From the NCBI RefSeq assembly GCF_932274485.2, contig NC_065880.2:93506730-93570729 (forward strand): a stretch of 64,000 nt of DNA, in the 5' to 3' direction. The translations under genes were made by a program, and so were the position numbers. Below, one piece after another: positions 1 through 11,096 of the stretch (position 1 is the first letter of the stretch; the number at the start of each line of letters is the position of its first letter). The notes below the pieces were generated by a model. The model was not told where the DNA came from. It did not search any database and was given only the letters and a program-made list of their open reading frames with translations. Source of the stretch: Patella vulgata (lineage: Eukaryota; Mollusca; Gastropoda; Patellidae).

Positions 1-257
1 ACGTAGAGATTTGATCTTATGCGAGATGATACATAGCGCGGAGACTAGTCAGTCTTAAACAGCAAATAAAATGATCCCAGATAACCCTGCCAACAACGGA
101 TGGATACCAATTATATACCGCCTATAGACTTATAAAGGGATGGGCGCATAATCTATACGTACGCCAGCCAGATTCAGCAGAATCCCAGTAAGTTAGTTTA
201 ATTTTTTAATTCTACCTCACTGCCCTACTTCACTCCAAGATTTAGCGAGATCTTTAA
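1..257. other. Intergenic, no feature recognised
   Basis: AT-rich sequence with no reading frame, RNA gene or repeat that I can support. Confidence 0.5.
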
Positions 258-1910
258 AGCCTGAGATTATTTTAAAGCTACAATTTCGTATTTTTAAGTT
301 ATATTTTTAAAATGTATTAAAATAAGTGTAACATAATACATAAACTCATTTTATTAGAAATATACTTTAATGCTGGATAACATATTTACAGGTACATATG
401 GTGAAATCTATCTGGCTCTTGTCCCTAGGTCTGCGAAGACCTTATTTCCGGGGTCCAAGGGCAGACCCCTTGCCTCATGGTCTGAGGGCAAGTTCTCTAC
501 GTCTCTCTCTGCCCTCGTCTTCTCTTGTTTTCCAAACTAGGCTTATTTATATCGGCTATGGTATGCCATAGTTAATACCATTAATAATCAGAACAACGAG
601 ACTTAATTATTAAGATTCACACATCCTATCTCTAGACAATATGTGTTAATGCTTGTTACCTAAATCTTATATCATAATATACTTGTCGGCTAAACATTGT
701 TTGAACAACCCATCACATCTTACATAATACTATGTCATCAATCCCCACACATACAAATTAAATCTAACATGTACATGTACAACAAATAGTGCAAGTGCTT
801 ACATTGAATATGTAAAATAAACCTTTATCAAAATACCCAACAGTATTTTGTAACATAAGGCATTAAATTCGATGCTATGTATAAACAGTCCTACCTTGTT
901 AAAGAATAATCTTATAATTCACTAATGACAGTTGAGAAATTGGCAAAAATATCATTTTCAACTTCAAATTCAAACGTTTTGGTCAATTTGGACCAAAAAC
1001 ACCCGATTTCCTTCTGTAAACACCCAGATGTACACATTGCTGTGCTCGTAAAAGATCCCTTGACAGTTGAAATTCAAAATAAGAATAGGCCGTAGTTCCG
1101 CTGGGAGGTAATTGTGTCATTATTTCCGGAGTGAAACATTTTTGAGTGTGAGAATGATACCTATGATCGTATAATAGTGAGTTGACAACCTATTGAGCAA
1201 AAGACGTAGAAATAATTATGTTTTGATTTTCTTAGAAAATATGAAATTCTCGCTTTAACTCATCATAGAAATATAACATAAATAAAGATACATATTTTTT
1301 ATTCACAATTAACTTTATGTTTAACAATCTTTTCCTTATAATATCTCACAATCACAAATGTATTATCAGACTTCCATCCAATTGTATAAACCGTTTGAGA
1401 GAGAGAGATGGGGTTTAACGTCCACTCGACACAAACTATGTTATTTCTTGAATGAGCTGAAAATCGTTGAAAGAGCTGAAAAATTATTCAATTCAATTCC
1501 AGAATCTTTCAAGACTAATTTGGTCCATCTACTTAAAGCCACAATTTCATATTTTTAAGTTTTATTTTTAAAATGTATTAAAATAAAGCCCTAAAATAGA
1601 TGGTATCTATAAACAGTCCTACCTTGTTAAAGAATAATCCTATTAATCCTATAATTCACTATTGCCAGTTGAGAAATTGGCAAAAATATCATTTTCAACT
1701 TCCAATTCAAACGTTTGAGGATAGCTACTCCGTGGTGGAGAATAGAAAACAAGTGAGGTAATTGTGTTATTATTTCCGGTGTGAAGATTTTTTAAGTGTG
1801 AGAAAGATAACCTATGATCGTATAATAGTGAGTTGACAACCTATTGAGCAAAAGACATAGAAATAATTATGTTTTGACTTTCTTAGAAAGTATGAAATTG
1901 TAACTTTAAA
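258..1910 (+). repeat. Diverged direct duplication, about 0.4-1 kb unit
   Basis: Segments 258-340 and 1531-1590 match, and 880-1260 matches 1605-1905 in the same order (shared landmarks CCTACCTTGTTAAAGAATAA, GAGAAATTGGCAAAAATATC, GAGTTGACAACCTATTGAGC). The first copy carries about 500 extra bases (about 340-860). Small SINE pieces lie in both: a plus-strand SINE-2 fragment at 1020-1105 and a minus-strand SINE-1 3' end at 1397-1447. No gene is visible, and the 66-codon frame at 1358 is mostly SINE sequence. Confidence 0.7.
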
Positions 1911-2833
1911 GAATCCATAGAAATAGGTTTAAAAGTTGCCAAACTCAACAACAATTTCGTCTCATCTTTTCTATTACTTTCAGTTTTAGATAAATATTTT
2001 TTCAATGTTTCGACAACACATAAATGATTTATCCTCAGAAAATGCTGGAAATGTTACTTGAGACAAGAGTGATCTAGGTTTACCAGTTTTAAGTAAATCA
2101 CCTATTCTAAATAAAACTCTATTATCATTTAAATCCATATTCCTAATATCAAAACACTTCATGGTCTGACAAATCACCTTTTTTTATGTTAATTTTTTTT
2201 AAACATAACGAATGCAGTGGATATCACTGTTTAATTAATTCCAATACAATAGAAGCATCCCAAATAACTTTATGTTTGGGTAAACTAGGTCTCTGATTAA
2301 ACACACCCCTTAAAAATCTACAAATTAAAAAGTGTTTACCAATAGCTTCTTGGTTATTTAAACTAATAGCAGACCTTGCTGTATTAATACTACTATACCC
2401 CAAACCATCATGATAAAATTTTGTAAAAAATTGCAATAAAAAGTTTACAGTAGGGTGAATTGTATTAGCCTCCTTTTCATTACAAAACTGCAACATTTCT
2501 TGAGATAGCTGTCATACTGTTTCTGAGTCGTATTTCTAAAGGACATAACCAAGAACTTTGCAGTGTCTTCTGAAACTCCATACAGTTAGAACGATTTCCT
2601 GAGAGCCGACATGCTATTAACCGTGTTTTCGGATACAAAGGATGAATTTCCTGTATTTTGTTTGGAGTTAGTAGATGATTCATCTTTGGTAATATTCTTG
2701 GAATGTCCACCAATAATTGCATCATTTTGGAGAATCGGACTTGTGTCGTCCATAGTGGCATTATTATAACTACTTCTATATTGTCCCGTTCTATTTTGTG
2801 CAAAATTCGACAAATCAAACTGAAAGGAGGGAA

Positions 2834-3724
2834 TATATACTCAGCCAAATTAAAAACTTGACACTCGGGATTTTTTAATAATTGGTATAAGGCAACTGTT
2901 TTAGTGTTACGTTGTGCACAGACGACCTTGACATCAACAGAAAGCAAGTATACGTCTCGCCGAAAGTCCTTGACATTGATAACGTTCGTGATGTCACAGT
3001 ACCCCCCAAAATGAAATTCACAGACTTGGAGAACAATCGGAATAAAGTGTTTAGTAACGGTTGTGGCCTCCTCTAGCGTCTCGTACTGCCACACAACGTT
3101 GAAGGTCCTGCAACGTCAGTGGTGGATTAACTTGCTGACGCATACTTGAGCGTAACGTTCACCTCGTCTGCGGTACACTCGGACCCTGCCATCGGCAAAT
3201 CTCAAAGTGAATCGAGATTCGTCACTAAATACAACCGAATTCCACTGTCTTTGAGTAAATCTTATGTGTCTTGTGGCCCACAATAGTTCCAGTTTGAAGC
3301 ACTCTCATTCTAAGATTAATTAGTCTGGCGTGAACAATTAAAGGCTCTTGCAACAGTGACCACAGACTGACCAGCATAGAGCCTACCTATAGCACGTAGA
3401 CGTTCTACATTTGAAAGGCGCGGCATTTTCTAACAAAGATGAAAATAACAATTTTAATTTGTTTTTCCAGTTCAAGTTACGTGTGCGTGTTCAGTTTAAG
3501 CAAACTTGCATCGATTGACCTCACGAGTTTGTGTTTGCACGTGTTTTTCAGGTTTTTCATCTTTATATGCTCAAAAGTCACGTGATCCACATGACTTTAC
3601 AATTTTAAGAAATTAAAGGCTACTTACTATCGTTAGAAACACTCTAAAATTTATTTGACTTACCAGAAAAAAAAAAATTGTTGAAATTCATCAGTGTCAA
3701 GTTTTTAATTTGGCTGAGTATATA
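2834..3724 (-). mobile_element. Tc1-like DNA transposon, internally deleted
   Basis: A perfect 32 bp terminal inverted repeat pairs 2834-2865 with 3693-3724 (outer end TATATACTCAGCC). The outer TATATA would hide a TA target duplication typical of Tc1/mariner. On the minus strand, translation near 3424 gives a start MPRLSNVERLRAIGRLYAGQ, an HTH-like N-terminus, and about 3170-3240 gives the Tc1 catalytic-core motif FSDESRFTL with DGRVRVYRRRGERY just after. The usual spacing between HTH and SDESRF is far too short and the later DDE part is not recognisable, so this is a non-autonomous deleted copy of 891 bp. It interrupts the DIRS-like fossil, so it arrived later. Confidence 0.85.
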
Positions 3725-4055
3725 TGACAAATTAAATTCATGCTAATCAATACTAAAAGCATTTATAACAAAAGCATCAGGGTCTGGTCTCCAGCTAACA
3801 TAATTATCTGTTTATTAACCCTTGTAAATAGTTCAATTGAAAACAATTCCGAATGTAGATTGTACTTTTTCAAAAATTATTTTATCTAGCATCCATTCAG
3901 TTTCACTTTTATACTTTCTTGATTCTCTATCGGCAACAGTATTCAAACTACCTTTAATATGACAAGGTGTCAAGAATATATCATGTTCTCAACACCATAA
4001 CCAAATATCTCTAGTCAATGTATTCAAATCTGATTTGGTGCTATCCATTTTTAAA

Positions 4056-5590
4056 CGCCCACAGTTTCATGTGGACGTATATTGTCGTCGCCTCTGTCCG
4101 TCCACAATTGTTTGTGGACACTGTACCACAATTTTTATCCGATTTCAACGAAATTTGAAATATAAGTTTATCTCCCAAAGATCTCGGTTCCTTTCGATAT
4201 TGGCATGTATCGGACCGTAAATTCATGGATTATCGTGTTTTTAGCTTTTGGTCCCTATAGAAGTCACAATTGTTATCGGATTTTGTTGAAATTTGAAATG
4301 TAAGTTTATAACCCAACGATCTTGGTTCCTTTTGATACTCGGGCATATGGGACCGTAACTTCCTGAATTATGGCCACTGGTTGTACGAAAAATTAGGTTC
4401 TTAAGCTTGTGGACCCTATGGGGGTCACAATTTTATTCCGATTTAAACAAACGTGTGAATATATCACCGCTACACCCTAATGATGGTTGAGTTCAAATGT
4501 CGTGAAAATCGGACCAAAACTGACCGACAAAATGGTTGACCCTTTTATAACGCAAATGGTGTAAATATGTGGTATATCAAGGTTGTAGACCCTCTAGAGG
4601 CCACAAGTTTTTTTCCAATTTTGATGCAACCTTACATTTATGCTTATATCACACAGATTTTGGTTCCTTACGATATTTGCGCATATCGGATCGTAACTTC
4701 CTGCATTATGGCCCTTGATTAGATGAAAAATTGCGTTTTAAGCTTGGGGTCCCTCATAGGTAACAATTTTATCCAATTTAAAAATACGTTTGAATATATC
4801 ACCGTTACACCCTAATGATGGTTGAGATTGAATTTCGTGAAAATCGGGCCAAAACTGCCGGACAAAATGGCCGCCCCTCATACGCTAATAGTGTAAAAAT
4901 ATCATATATCAAGGTTGTGGACTCTCTAGAGGTCAAAATTTTCACACGATTTTGATGAAACTTGAAATGCATTATTATAACCCAAAGATCCGCCCCTCGT
5001 ACGCATCTTATGTAATCATCTGGTGTATCAAAAGGTTGTGGACCCTCTAAAGGTCACAGTTTTGATGAAACTTGAAATACATGTTTATGACCCACCGATC
5101 TTGGTTCCTTTCGATATTCGCGCATACCGGATCGTAATTTCCTGAATTATGGCCCTTGATTGTACAAAAAATCACGTTTTTAGCTTGTGGTCCCTTTAGA
5201 GGTCATGTTTATCCGATATCAAAAAAGTTGGAATATATCACCGTTACACACTAAGCTCTTGGTTCCTATGATAATCGCGCATATCCAAACGAAGGTTGAA
5301 TTTGAATTTCGGGAAAAAAATTGAAATGAAACTGCCCAACAAAAAGGCCGTTCTTGGTACTCAAATTGTAATAGTATGTAAAACGAAGGTTGGGGAGACT
5401 ATAGAGGTCACAATTTTTATCCGATTCTGATGAAACTTAAAACATATCTTTATATCTCAGTCCCTGTTGATATTTGTGCATTTCAGACCATAACTTTTTG
5501 GATTATTGCCCCCGATTGGAGAAAAAATCATGTTTGTTTTTAGCTTTTTATCCATCCCTTGCAAAATGTGGGCGTATCCTGTCTGGCAGC
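4056..5590. repeat. Degenerate ~125-210 bp tandem repeat block with short inverted ends
   Basis: About nine imperfect units share the core GTGGACCCTCTAGAGGTCAC, followed by a TTTTATCCGATTTTGATGAA-like stretch, GATCTTGGTTCCTTTCGATA and CGGACCGTAACTTCCTGAAT. Unit starts fall near 4120, 4248, 4410, 4590, 4743, 4915, 5040, 5185 and 5395. The block starts with ACGCCCACAGTTT and ends with AAAATGTGGGCGT, an imperfect inverted pair, so it behaves as one mobile unit. DIRS-like sequence lies on both sides, indicating insertion into that fossil. No coding capacity is seen. Confidence 0.7.
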
Positions 5591-5734
5591 CTGGTATTAA
5601 TACAAGCTACAGCTGTAGTATTTTCAGTTAAAAATTTTACATGAATGAATCTTTTGTCTTTATAAAATATAATTAAACTAATTTTAGCAGCTAACAGTTC
5701 AAGATAATTAATATGTTTTGCCAATTAAACCTGA

Positions 5735-5830
5735 ATTGAATTGATCTGAATTGAATTTCCCCCCAATTAAATATGATCATAAATGGCATCGTGAGTCACC
5801 ACACTTGGATTCTGAAGGTTTCGAAATATC
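5735..5830 (-). mobile_element. Penelope-like element fragment (copy in unit I)
   Basis: This stretch is the counterpart of part of the Penelope-like fragment at 11097-11318 (shared ATCTGAATTGAAT, then AAATGGCAT, then ACTTGGAT/ACTGAAGG). It shows that the duplicated locus carried the fragment upstream of the coding exon. Broken fossil. Confidence 0.5.
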
Positions 5831-5922
5831 CGAATTGAATCTGGATTACGTCAGAATCCTGCGACTATTTGTTAATTTACTATGTTTCAGTATGTATTTC
5901 TTTTACCGTTTATATTTATAGA

Positions 5923-6471
5923 ATGAAGTGCTTACTGATTGTTAGCTTAGCTGTTTTGTTGTGTCTTCAACAAGATGTAAATGGCTGGTTTCTTAGGAGG
6001 ATCCGAGCATCAGGGTTGTATGCTTTACATGGTAAAAGAGACACGTCATATTTTGATGGATTTGTCTACGATGAACCATTATCAGCAGACGATGTAGCCT
6101 CACTCCTAAATGTAGATATTAATGATGCTGATGCCATTGTTGACCAGTTTGACACAGACGGTACGTTTTTGTTGAATTTACGTAATAGATGTATTTTCTA
6201 ATTGACAACAAGAGAGGGGGTGGGGCGTTAAATCTACTTAGCACAAAGAAGGTCATTTCTTATTGTAGAATTTCATTACAATAATTCGCTTCCATAATAG
6301 GCTAGGAGTCACATGGCGATAATATTATTGATTAAACATTGATTGTCATTTTCATTAAGTATATGCTGATATATTTCATTTTATATTAAAGGTGACGACC
6401 TGCTAAACGAAGAAGAATATGTTCAAATGGCTGAAGGCGTGTTAGAGTTACTGGCCCAATACAATGTCTAA
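5923..6471 (+). CDS. Secreted precursor A: basic GKR peptide plus acidic EF-hand tail
   Basis: Two coding exons, 5923-6160 and 6392-6471, encode 105 aa. The start follows an acceptor at 5920-5921 (TTATATTTATAG, one base, then ATG), so the leader is probably spliced. Residues 1-21 form a signal peptide (MKCLLIVSLAVLLCLQQDVNG). Next comes WFLRRIRASGLYALH followed by GKR, a classic amidation plus dibasic cleavage signal. The remaining about 65 residues contain 13 D and 6 E and no K or R. They end in a 12-residue EF-hand-like loop, DTDGDDLLNEEE, split by the phase-1 intron. AATAAA at 6524 is the likely poly(A) signal. I do not recognise the family. A neuropeptide-like or antimicrobial-type precursor with a neutralising or calcium-binding acidic propiece is my inference. 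A near-identical paralogue lies at 11412. Confidence 0.8.
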
Positions 6472-7056
6472 TTTAACCTACATGTATTATTGAATTCTTA
6501 ATAATAGAGATGAAAATTTAATTAATAAATAAACAAACAATAGAAATATTTCCCTAAAACTTAATAATTTATAATATTGATATCTAACCACCAGTGTATT
6601 GAATTAAAAAATAGAATATTATGACATTCGTCCCGTATGTACTTTACGTAACGAGGAATAGGGTCGCCTGTCCAACCCATGGGTTGTTTCCGGATCCTCC
6701 GGGTTTCCCACACAGCTAAAGACCCCTTCGCGTGAACGATTTATGGGATAAAAATTGAATCACGTGTTAGTCCCGAAATGACATGTTCTTTAGATTCAGT
6801 GTTTTAAAAAGCTTCAACCGAAGTGAGACCGCGGACATCTGGCTATACGGCCACCATGTCTTTCCCAAATGACTCTAATGTTAAATCTCGTCTCTTTGAC
6901 CGACTCTAACCATTCCTCAAATTTTCGATTCTACACCAGCAAGACACCAGAAATCGCGATGCAAAGGATTGGGGAGGGGGGAGAGAGAGAGACTTTATCT
7001 TTTGCACTATATTCAGCGAAAGAATTGATTGTGTCTAATGTCCATGAACTACTGTT
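6472..7056 (+). other. Duplicated 3' flank with SINE-1 fragment
   Basis: 3' UTR-like sequence (6472-6610) is followed by a 5'-truncated plus-strand SINE-1 piece (about 6650-6800, GGGTCGCCTGTCCAACC onward). A stretch with CTTTGACCGACTCTAAC follows and recurs at about 9390-9830 and, split by a SINE-2, at 12115-12900. It marks the end of each tandem unit. No gene is seen; the 68-codon frame at 6869 is repeat sequence. Confidence 0.65.
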
Positions 7057-7275
7057 TTGCTCCGAACTGGGCTAATGAAGACGGGCATACGCCATACAGT
7101 GTGCTATGAGGGGAATTTTGCCCGGACAGCGGCACTACAGCCTACTCTTATATCGAATTCCAACTGTCAAGGGATCTTTTACGTGCACGCCAATGTGTAC
7201 ACGGGACCTCGGTTTTTCGTCTCGTCCGAATGACTAGACAGCTGTCCTTGTCAGGCCCCCCGTCCTGCATCATGC
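7057..7275 (-). mobile_element. SINE-2 fragment, minus strand
   Basis: Matches the SINE-2 body in reverse (TGGGCTAATGAAGACGGGCA, CCCGGACAGCGGCAC, GGGATCTTTTACGTGCACGC). The tRNA-like head is missing. Confidence 0.8.
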
Positions 7276-7838
7276 TATCAACTGGAAGTCTGGCTAGTTC
7301 GTCTACATGAGTGTCCTGTTCTATAATCCGTCTAACCTATGGAATAAGGTTCATTAACTTCAAGGAAAATAAAAACAAAATAAAGGAGATCGCTAGATAT
7401 TTGTAATATAGGAATAAAGGAAATTCGTAACATTCGCTTCGGATTCGCAAGAAATTCGACAAATTGATTGTTGGATCCCAAGGTTCGTAAAAAATACATT
7501 TGTACGGTCTCGATTTTTTTTGGGTTTTCCCCGGGCCAATCGTATTATTTTCGTTGATTTGGTAACGAATTTCAAATTTTTATATTCACAAGGATGGTGT
7601 TGGTGAACCTGACGCCCGCAAATTGGACGTGGTGCAATCATATACAATTAATAATCTATCAGTTTTTATGATTAATATTATAATATAGATATATATCTAT
7701 AATTACTTCGTCACGAAGATGGTGTTACTTTATGTAAAATATTTGATGTCAATGACAGGACTGGCCACTTGTGATAAAATCATTTATTGTATAATTATTT
7801 GGTGCTAAAACATTAATTGATTATGTCACCCACAACAA
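7276..7838. other. Non-coding flank shared with 9990-10870
   Basis: The stretch 7600-7830 recurs at 10600-10860 (AATTGGACGTGG, ATACAATTAATAATCTATCA, a TATATATCTATAATTACTTC tract). It is the promoter-distal part of the tandem unit. No gene is seen. Confidence 0.55.
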
Positions 7839-7905
7839 TATAAAGGTTTGTTTGCGATTCATTTGGGAATTCTACGAACTGCACAGATAAGACAAGTTAT
7901 AATTT
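7839..7905 (+). promoter_or_regulatory. Orphan promoter/leader of a lost middle gene copy
   Basis: TATAAAGG (7839-7846) and the following GTTTGCGATTCATTTG are nearly identical to the putative promoter at 10871 of gene B. Here no coding exon follows and the leader-exon donor has decayed (CAGATAAG where the intact copy has CAGGTAAG). A satellite starts about 200 bp downstream. I read this as what remains of a third copy. Confidence 0.5.
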
Positions 7906-8109
7906 AATTTTAGGTGCTTTTTTTTATGTTCAAGGATTCTTTTTGTATAGAATAAAACGCACCTGTCATATAAATAGAATATAGGCTACTTATATATGTT
8001 GTATATAGAGTATCTCACACGAGTCGTTTTTGATATCACAAATATCATCACGAGTCGATAATGTAAAAAGGAACTAGGCTTTGATGATTTTTTAATTTAT
8101 TTTATCGAC

Positions 8110-9180
8110 TGGTGTTGTTATCTCTTGATGTTGTTCGAAGATGAGCTGTTTCTGCTTGGGGTAAGCAGAGATAAACAATTTGATTGGTTGATGATTTGGG
8201 ACACGATATCTTTAGTTCTAATTAAGTGAGAGTGACGAAATTTGGTGAATACTTTTATTACATCAATACCTTGACTAAGTGCGATAATGAACATTTTCTG
8301 CTCAGGGTAAGCAGATCGATAAGCAGTTTGATTGGTCGAGACTTTGGAACACAATAACTCTCATAACTAATTGAGCTAGAATGTTCAAACTTGGCGTAGG
8401 TGTTTATTTGGATAATCCCTTGATGAAGTGCGAAGATGATAATTTTCTGCTTTGGGTAAGCAGAGATAAGCAATTTGATTGGTTGATGCTTTGCTACACG
8501 ATATCTTTAGTTCTAATTAAGTGAGAGTGAGGACAATCGGTGTATAGCTTTATTACATAAATACCTTCACTAAGTTCGATAATGAGCACTTTCTGCTCAG
8601 GGTATGAAGAGCGATAAGCAATGTGATTGGCCGAGACTATGGAACACAGTAACTCTCCTTTTGATTGAGGTAGAATGTTCAAACTTGGTATAGGCGTTCA
8701 TTAGGTGAATACCTTGATCTAGTGCGGTGATAAACATTGTCTGCTTAAGGAAAGCAAAGATAAGCAACCTGACTGGTTGATGCTTTGTGGCACGATAACT
8801 TTAGTTATAGTTTAGTGAGAGTGATGAAACTCCGATTATAGATTCATTATATCACTACTTGGACTACGTCCGATGATGAGAATTTTCTGCTTAGGCTAAG
8901 GAGAGATAAACAATTTGAATGGTCAAGACTTTGGAACCTAACAATTTTGCTTTTAATTGAGTTAGAATGTTTCAACTTGATGTAATATTCATTAGGTGAA
9001 TGTCTTGACTGAGTTAAATGACTAACATTTCGAGCTAAGCAATGCCATTGGTCAATGCTTTAGGGCAAGAAAACTTTGCTTCTATTTGATAGAGGGTGAT
9101 GAAACTTAGTATGTAGTTGATAATCAGTTTGATTGCTTGATACTTTTGAAAAATAGAAATGTGCGATAAATTAAAAAGGT
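8110..9180. repeat. ~148 bp satellite array, about seven monomers
   Basis: The phrase TTTCTGCT(T/C)GGGGTAAGCAGA recurs with changes near 8147, 8297, 8443, 8588, 8737 and 8885. Alternate monomers are more alike (TTGATTGGTTGATGC with CACGATATCTTTAG, against TGATTGGTCGAGACT with ACAATAACTCT), giving a ~295 bp dimeric period. It occupies the place where the coding exons of the middle gene copy would be expected. The reading frames at 8118-8682 are repeat sequence. Confidence 0.8.
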
Positions 9181-9238
9181 GTCATCTATTTATTTGGGAT
9201 TTCGGCGGGGGACCCAATATCGGTCTACACAAATCATA

Positions 9239-9400
9239 TTGAATTAATAAATAAACAAACAATAGAAATATTTTCCTAAAACTTAATAATTTATAATATT
9301 GATCCCCAGACCACCAGTGTATTGAATTAAAAATTTGACAATACATTTGACAATAATATTATGACAATACATCGGAATGTTCATTTAATCCTCGTTCCGT
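9239..9400 (+). pseudogene. 3' UTR relic of a third EF-hand precursor gene
   Basis: GAATTAATAAATAAACAAAC and the following about 90 bases match the 3' UTRs after 6471 and 11942, including the AATAAA signal. No stop codon or exon precedes it; the upstream side is satellite. With the orphan promoter at 7839 and the unit-end SINE piece at about 9420-9580, it marks a middle gene copy whose body is gone. Confidence 0.65.
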
Positions 9401-9419
9401 ATGTACATTAGCTCAAAAG

Positions 9420-10860
9420 GTGTGTCATTAGGTCAAGTGGGTTTCAATTTCCCACTTGTTCGTGACGAGGAATAGGGTCGCCTGTCCAACCTCGCGGGTT
9501 TTCTCCGGGCCCTCCGAGTTCCCCTCACAGCTAAAGACCCCCCAAGCGAATTATTGGAATAACATTGAATGACCTTTGTGGACAAGTCACATGGTCTTCA
9601 GATACAGCGAGACCGCGGACAACAGGCTAAACGGACAGTATGTATTTCCCAAATGACTCTAATGTTAATTCCCGTCTCTTTGACCGACTCTAACATTTCC
9701 CCAAAGTTTCGATTCTACACTAGCACGGCACCAAACATCACAGCAAAGGGGAGGGAGAGGGGAAGGGGGAGAAAGACTTTAACTTCTGCATTATATTCAG
9801 GTATGAATTAATGGTGTCCTTTGTCCATAATCTCGAAAAGGGTTTATAACATACGAGGTTACTAAGAAATATTATAAAAGATGAACCTACCACTTATCAT
9901 AGATGAATATGTCTAACCTACGGAATAAGGTAAATTCCCTTCAAGGAATGTCTTTGATTTTCACAAGTTCACAACTGTGACCACCATGATACGGAAAACA
10001 AAAACAGAATAAAGGGGATCACCAGATATTTGTAGGTGTTCGTGAGCATTGGTGGTCGTTCAAGTGCTATTGCGAATATAAGGAACGTGCTTCTAAAATT
10101 CGCCAAGTAGGCATCCACACGTTGTTTTCGCAACATGTTCGTAAGCAATCGCTAGTCATTGCATTGTAGTGCTCACAAGGCACTTTTAGTGATCACAATT
10201 GTAAGGATTTGCTAGCATTCGTCTTGGCTTTCCTTAAGAATAACATAGGGTACTGGTTCTCAACCTTTCCCTACGAACAACATAGGAATAAATGGAATTC
10301 GTAACATTCGCAAGAAATTCTACAAATTAATTGTGTTATCGTAATGTTGGTAAGAAATACGCAAGGATTGATAACAATTTGTACGGTCTCTTTTTTTTTC
10401 AGTATTTCTCCGTGCCAATCGTATTATTTACGGTGAGTTTTTTTATATTTACAAGGATTTTCTTGGGTGTGTGAGGGTAGCATAACATATTAAAATTAAA
10501 GGTATAGCTATGGGTACTAACATCGGCTCCACGTACGCCGTCCCTACTCTCTTTATGACCTGGGGTTAAGCCTCGATCATAATGGTGAACCTGACGCCCA
10601 CAAATTGGACGTGGTACAATCATATACAATTAATAATCTATCAGTTTTTATGATTAATATTATGATATAGATATATATCTATAATTACTTCGTCACGAAC
10701 TGGGGTTAAACTTCGGCCATTATGGTGACCTTGCCATCATCATGCAGAATATGGAACAATTCTATGTAAAATCTGTAATATTAATTATCGGACTGACCAC
10801 TTGTGATAAAATCATTAATCGTATAATTATTTGGTGCTAAAACATTAATTGATTATATCA
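9420..10860. other. Tandem-unit flank, non-coding
   Basis: Carries a truncated plus-strand SINE-1 (about 9420-9580), the CTTTGACCGACTCTAAC stretch (about 9680), and sequence matching 7370-7830. A short internal duplication around TGGTGAACCTGACGCCC and ATGGTGACCTTGCC occurs at 10580-10735. No gene is seen. Confidence 0.55.
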
Positions 10861-10870
10861 CTCACAACAA

Positions 10871-10930
10871 TATAAAGGTTTGTTTGCGATTCATTTGAGA
10901 ATCCATATTTTACAAACTACACAGTTACAG
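10871..10930 (+). promoter_or_regulatory. Candidate TATA promoter and leader exon of gene B
   Basis: TATAAAGG at 10871-10878 is followed about 50 bases later by CACAGTTACAG and a consensus donor GTAAGA (GT at 10931). A leader exon of about 30 nt (about 10900-10930) joined to the acceptor at 11409-11410 would place a 480 bp intron just before the ATG, which fits the acceptor sitting one base upstream of the start. It is conserved with 7839-7905. Confidence 0.5.
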
Positions 10931-11096
10931 GTAAGACCAGCGATAATTTTATTTTGGGTGCTTTTTTGTGTGCAAAACTTCTTTTTAGAATTTACCTTGC
11001 CCATCTTTATCCAAATGGGTACTGACTTAGATTGTCCTGTTTTCCGGATGCCTGTTTTCTGAACGATGGAGAATCATTCTTATATTAAGTTGGTCA

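Larger units (their letters stand above)
1986..5735 (-). mobile_element. Fossil DIRS-like (tyrosine recombinase) retroelement, interrupted
   Basis: Read on the minus strand the pieces follow the DIRS order. An RNase H-like segment with a TAVACIN motif lies at about 5600-5730. More RNase H, with a TPCHIKGSLNTVADRESR-like motif, lies at about 3730-4040. A PLW/Q linker follows at about 2586-2830. Tyrosine-recombinase segments follow at about 2224-2496 (GLGYSSINTARSAISL, FLRGVFNQRPSLP) and 1986-2177 (CFDIRNMDL). The reverse transcriptase half is not in the window, so only the 3' part remains. The copy is broken and old, with several breaks. Two other elements sit inside it (2834-3724 and about 4056-5590). 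Assignment rests on recognised motifs and segment order. Confidence 0.75.

Noticed and set aside
2480-3094. 204-codon frame as one gene
   Set aside because: It runs across the border between the Tc1-like element and the DIRS-like fossil, so it is a chance fusion of two elements.
5869-5922. Earlier in-frame ATG of secreted gene A
   Set aside because: It would place residues before the signal peptide, and the stretch contains the splice acceptor conserved in gene B; the ATG at 5923 is the homologous start.
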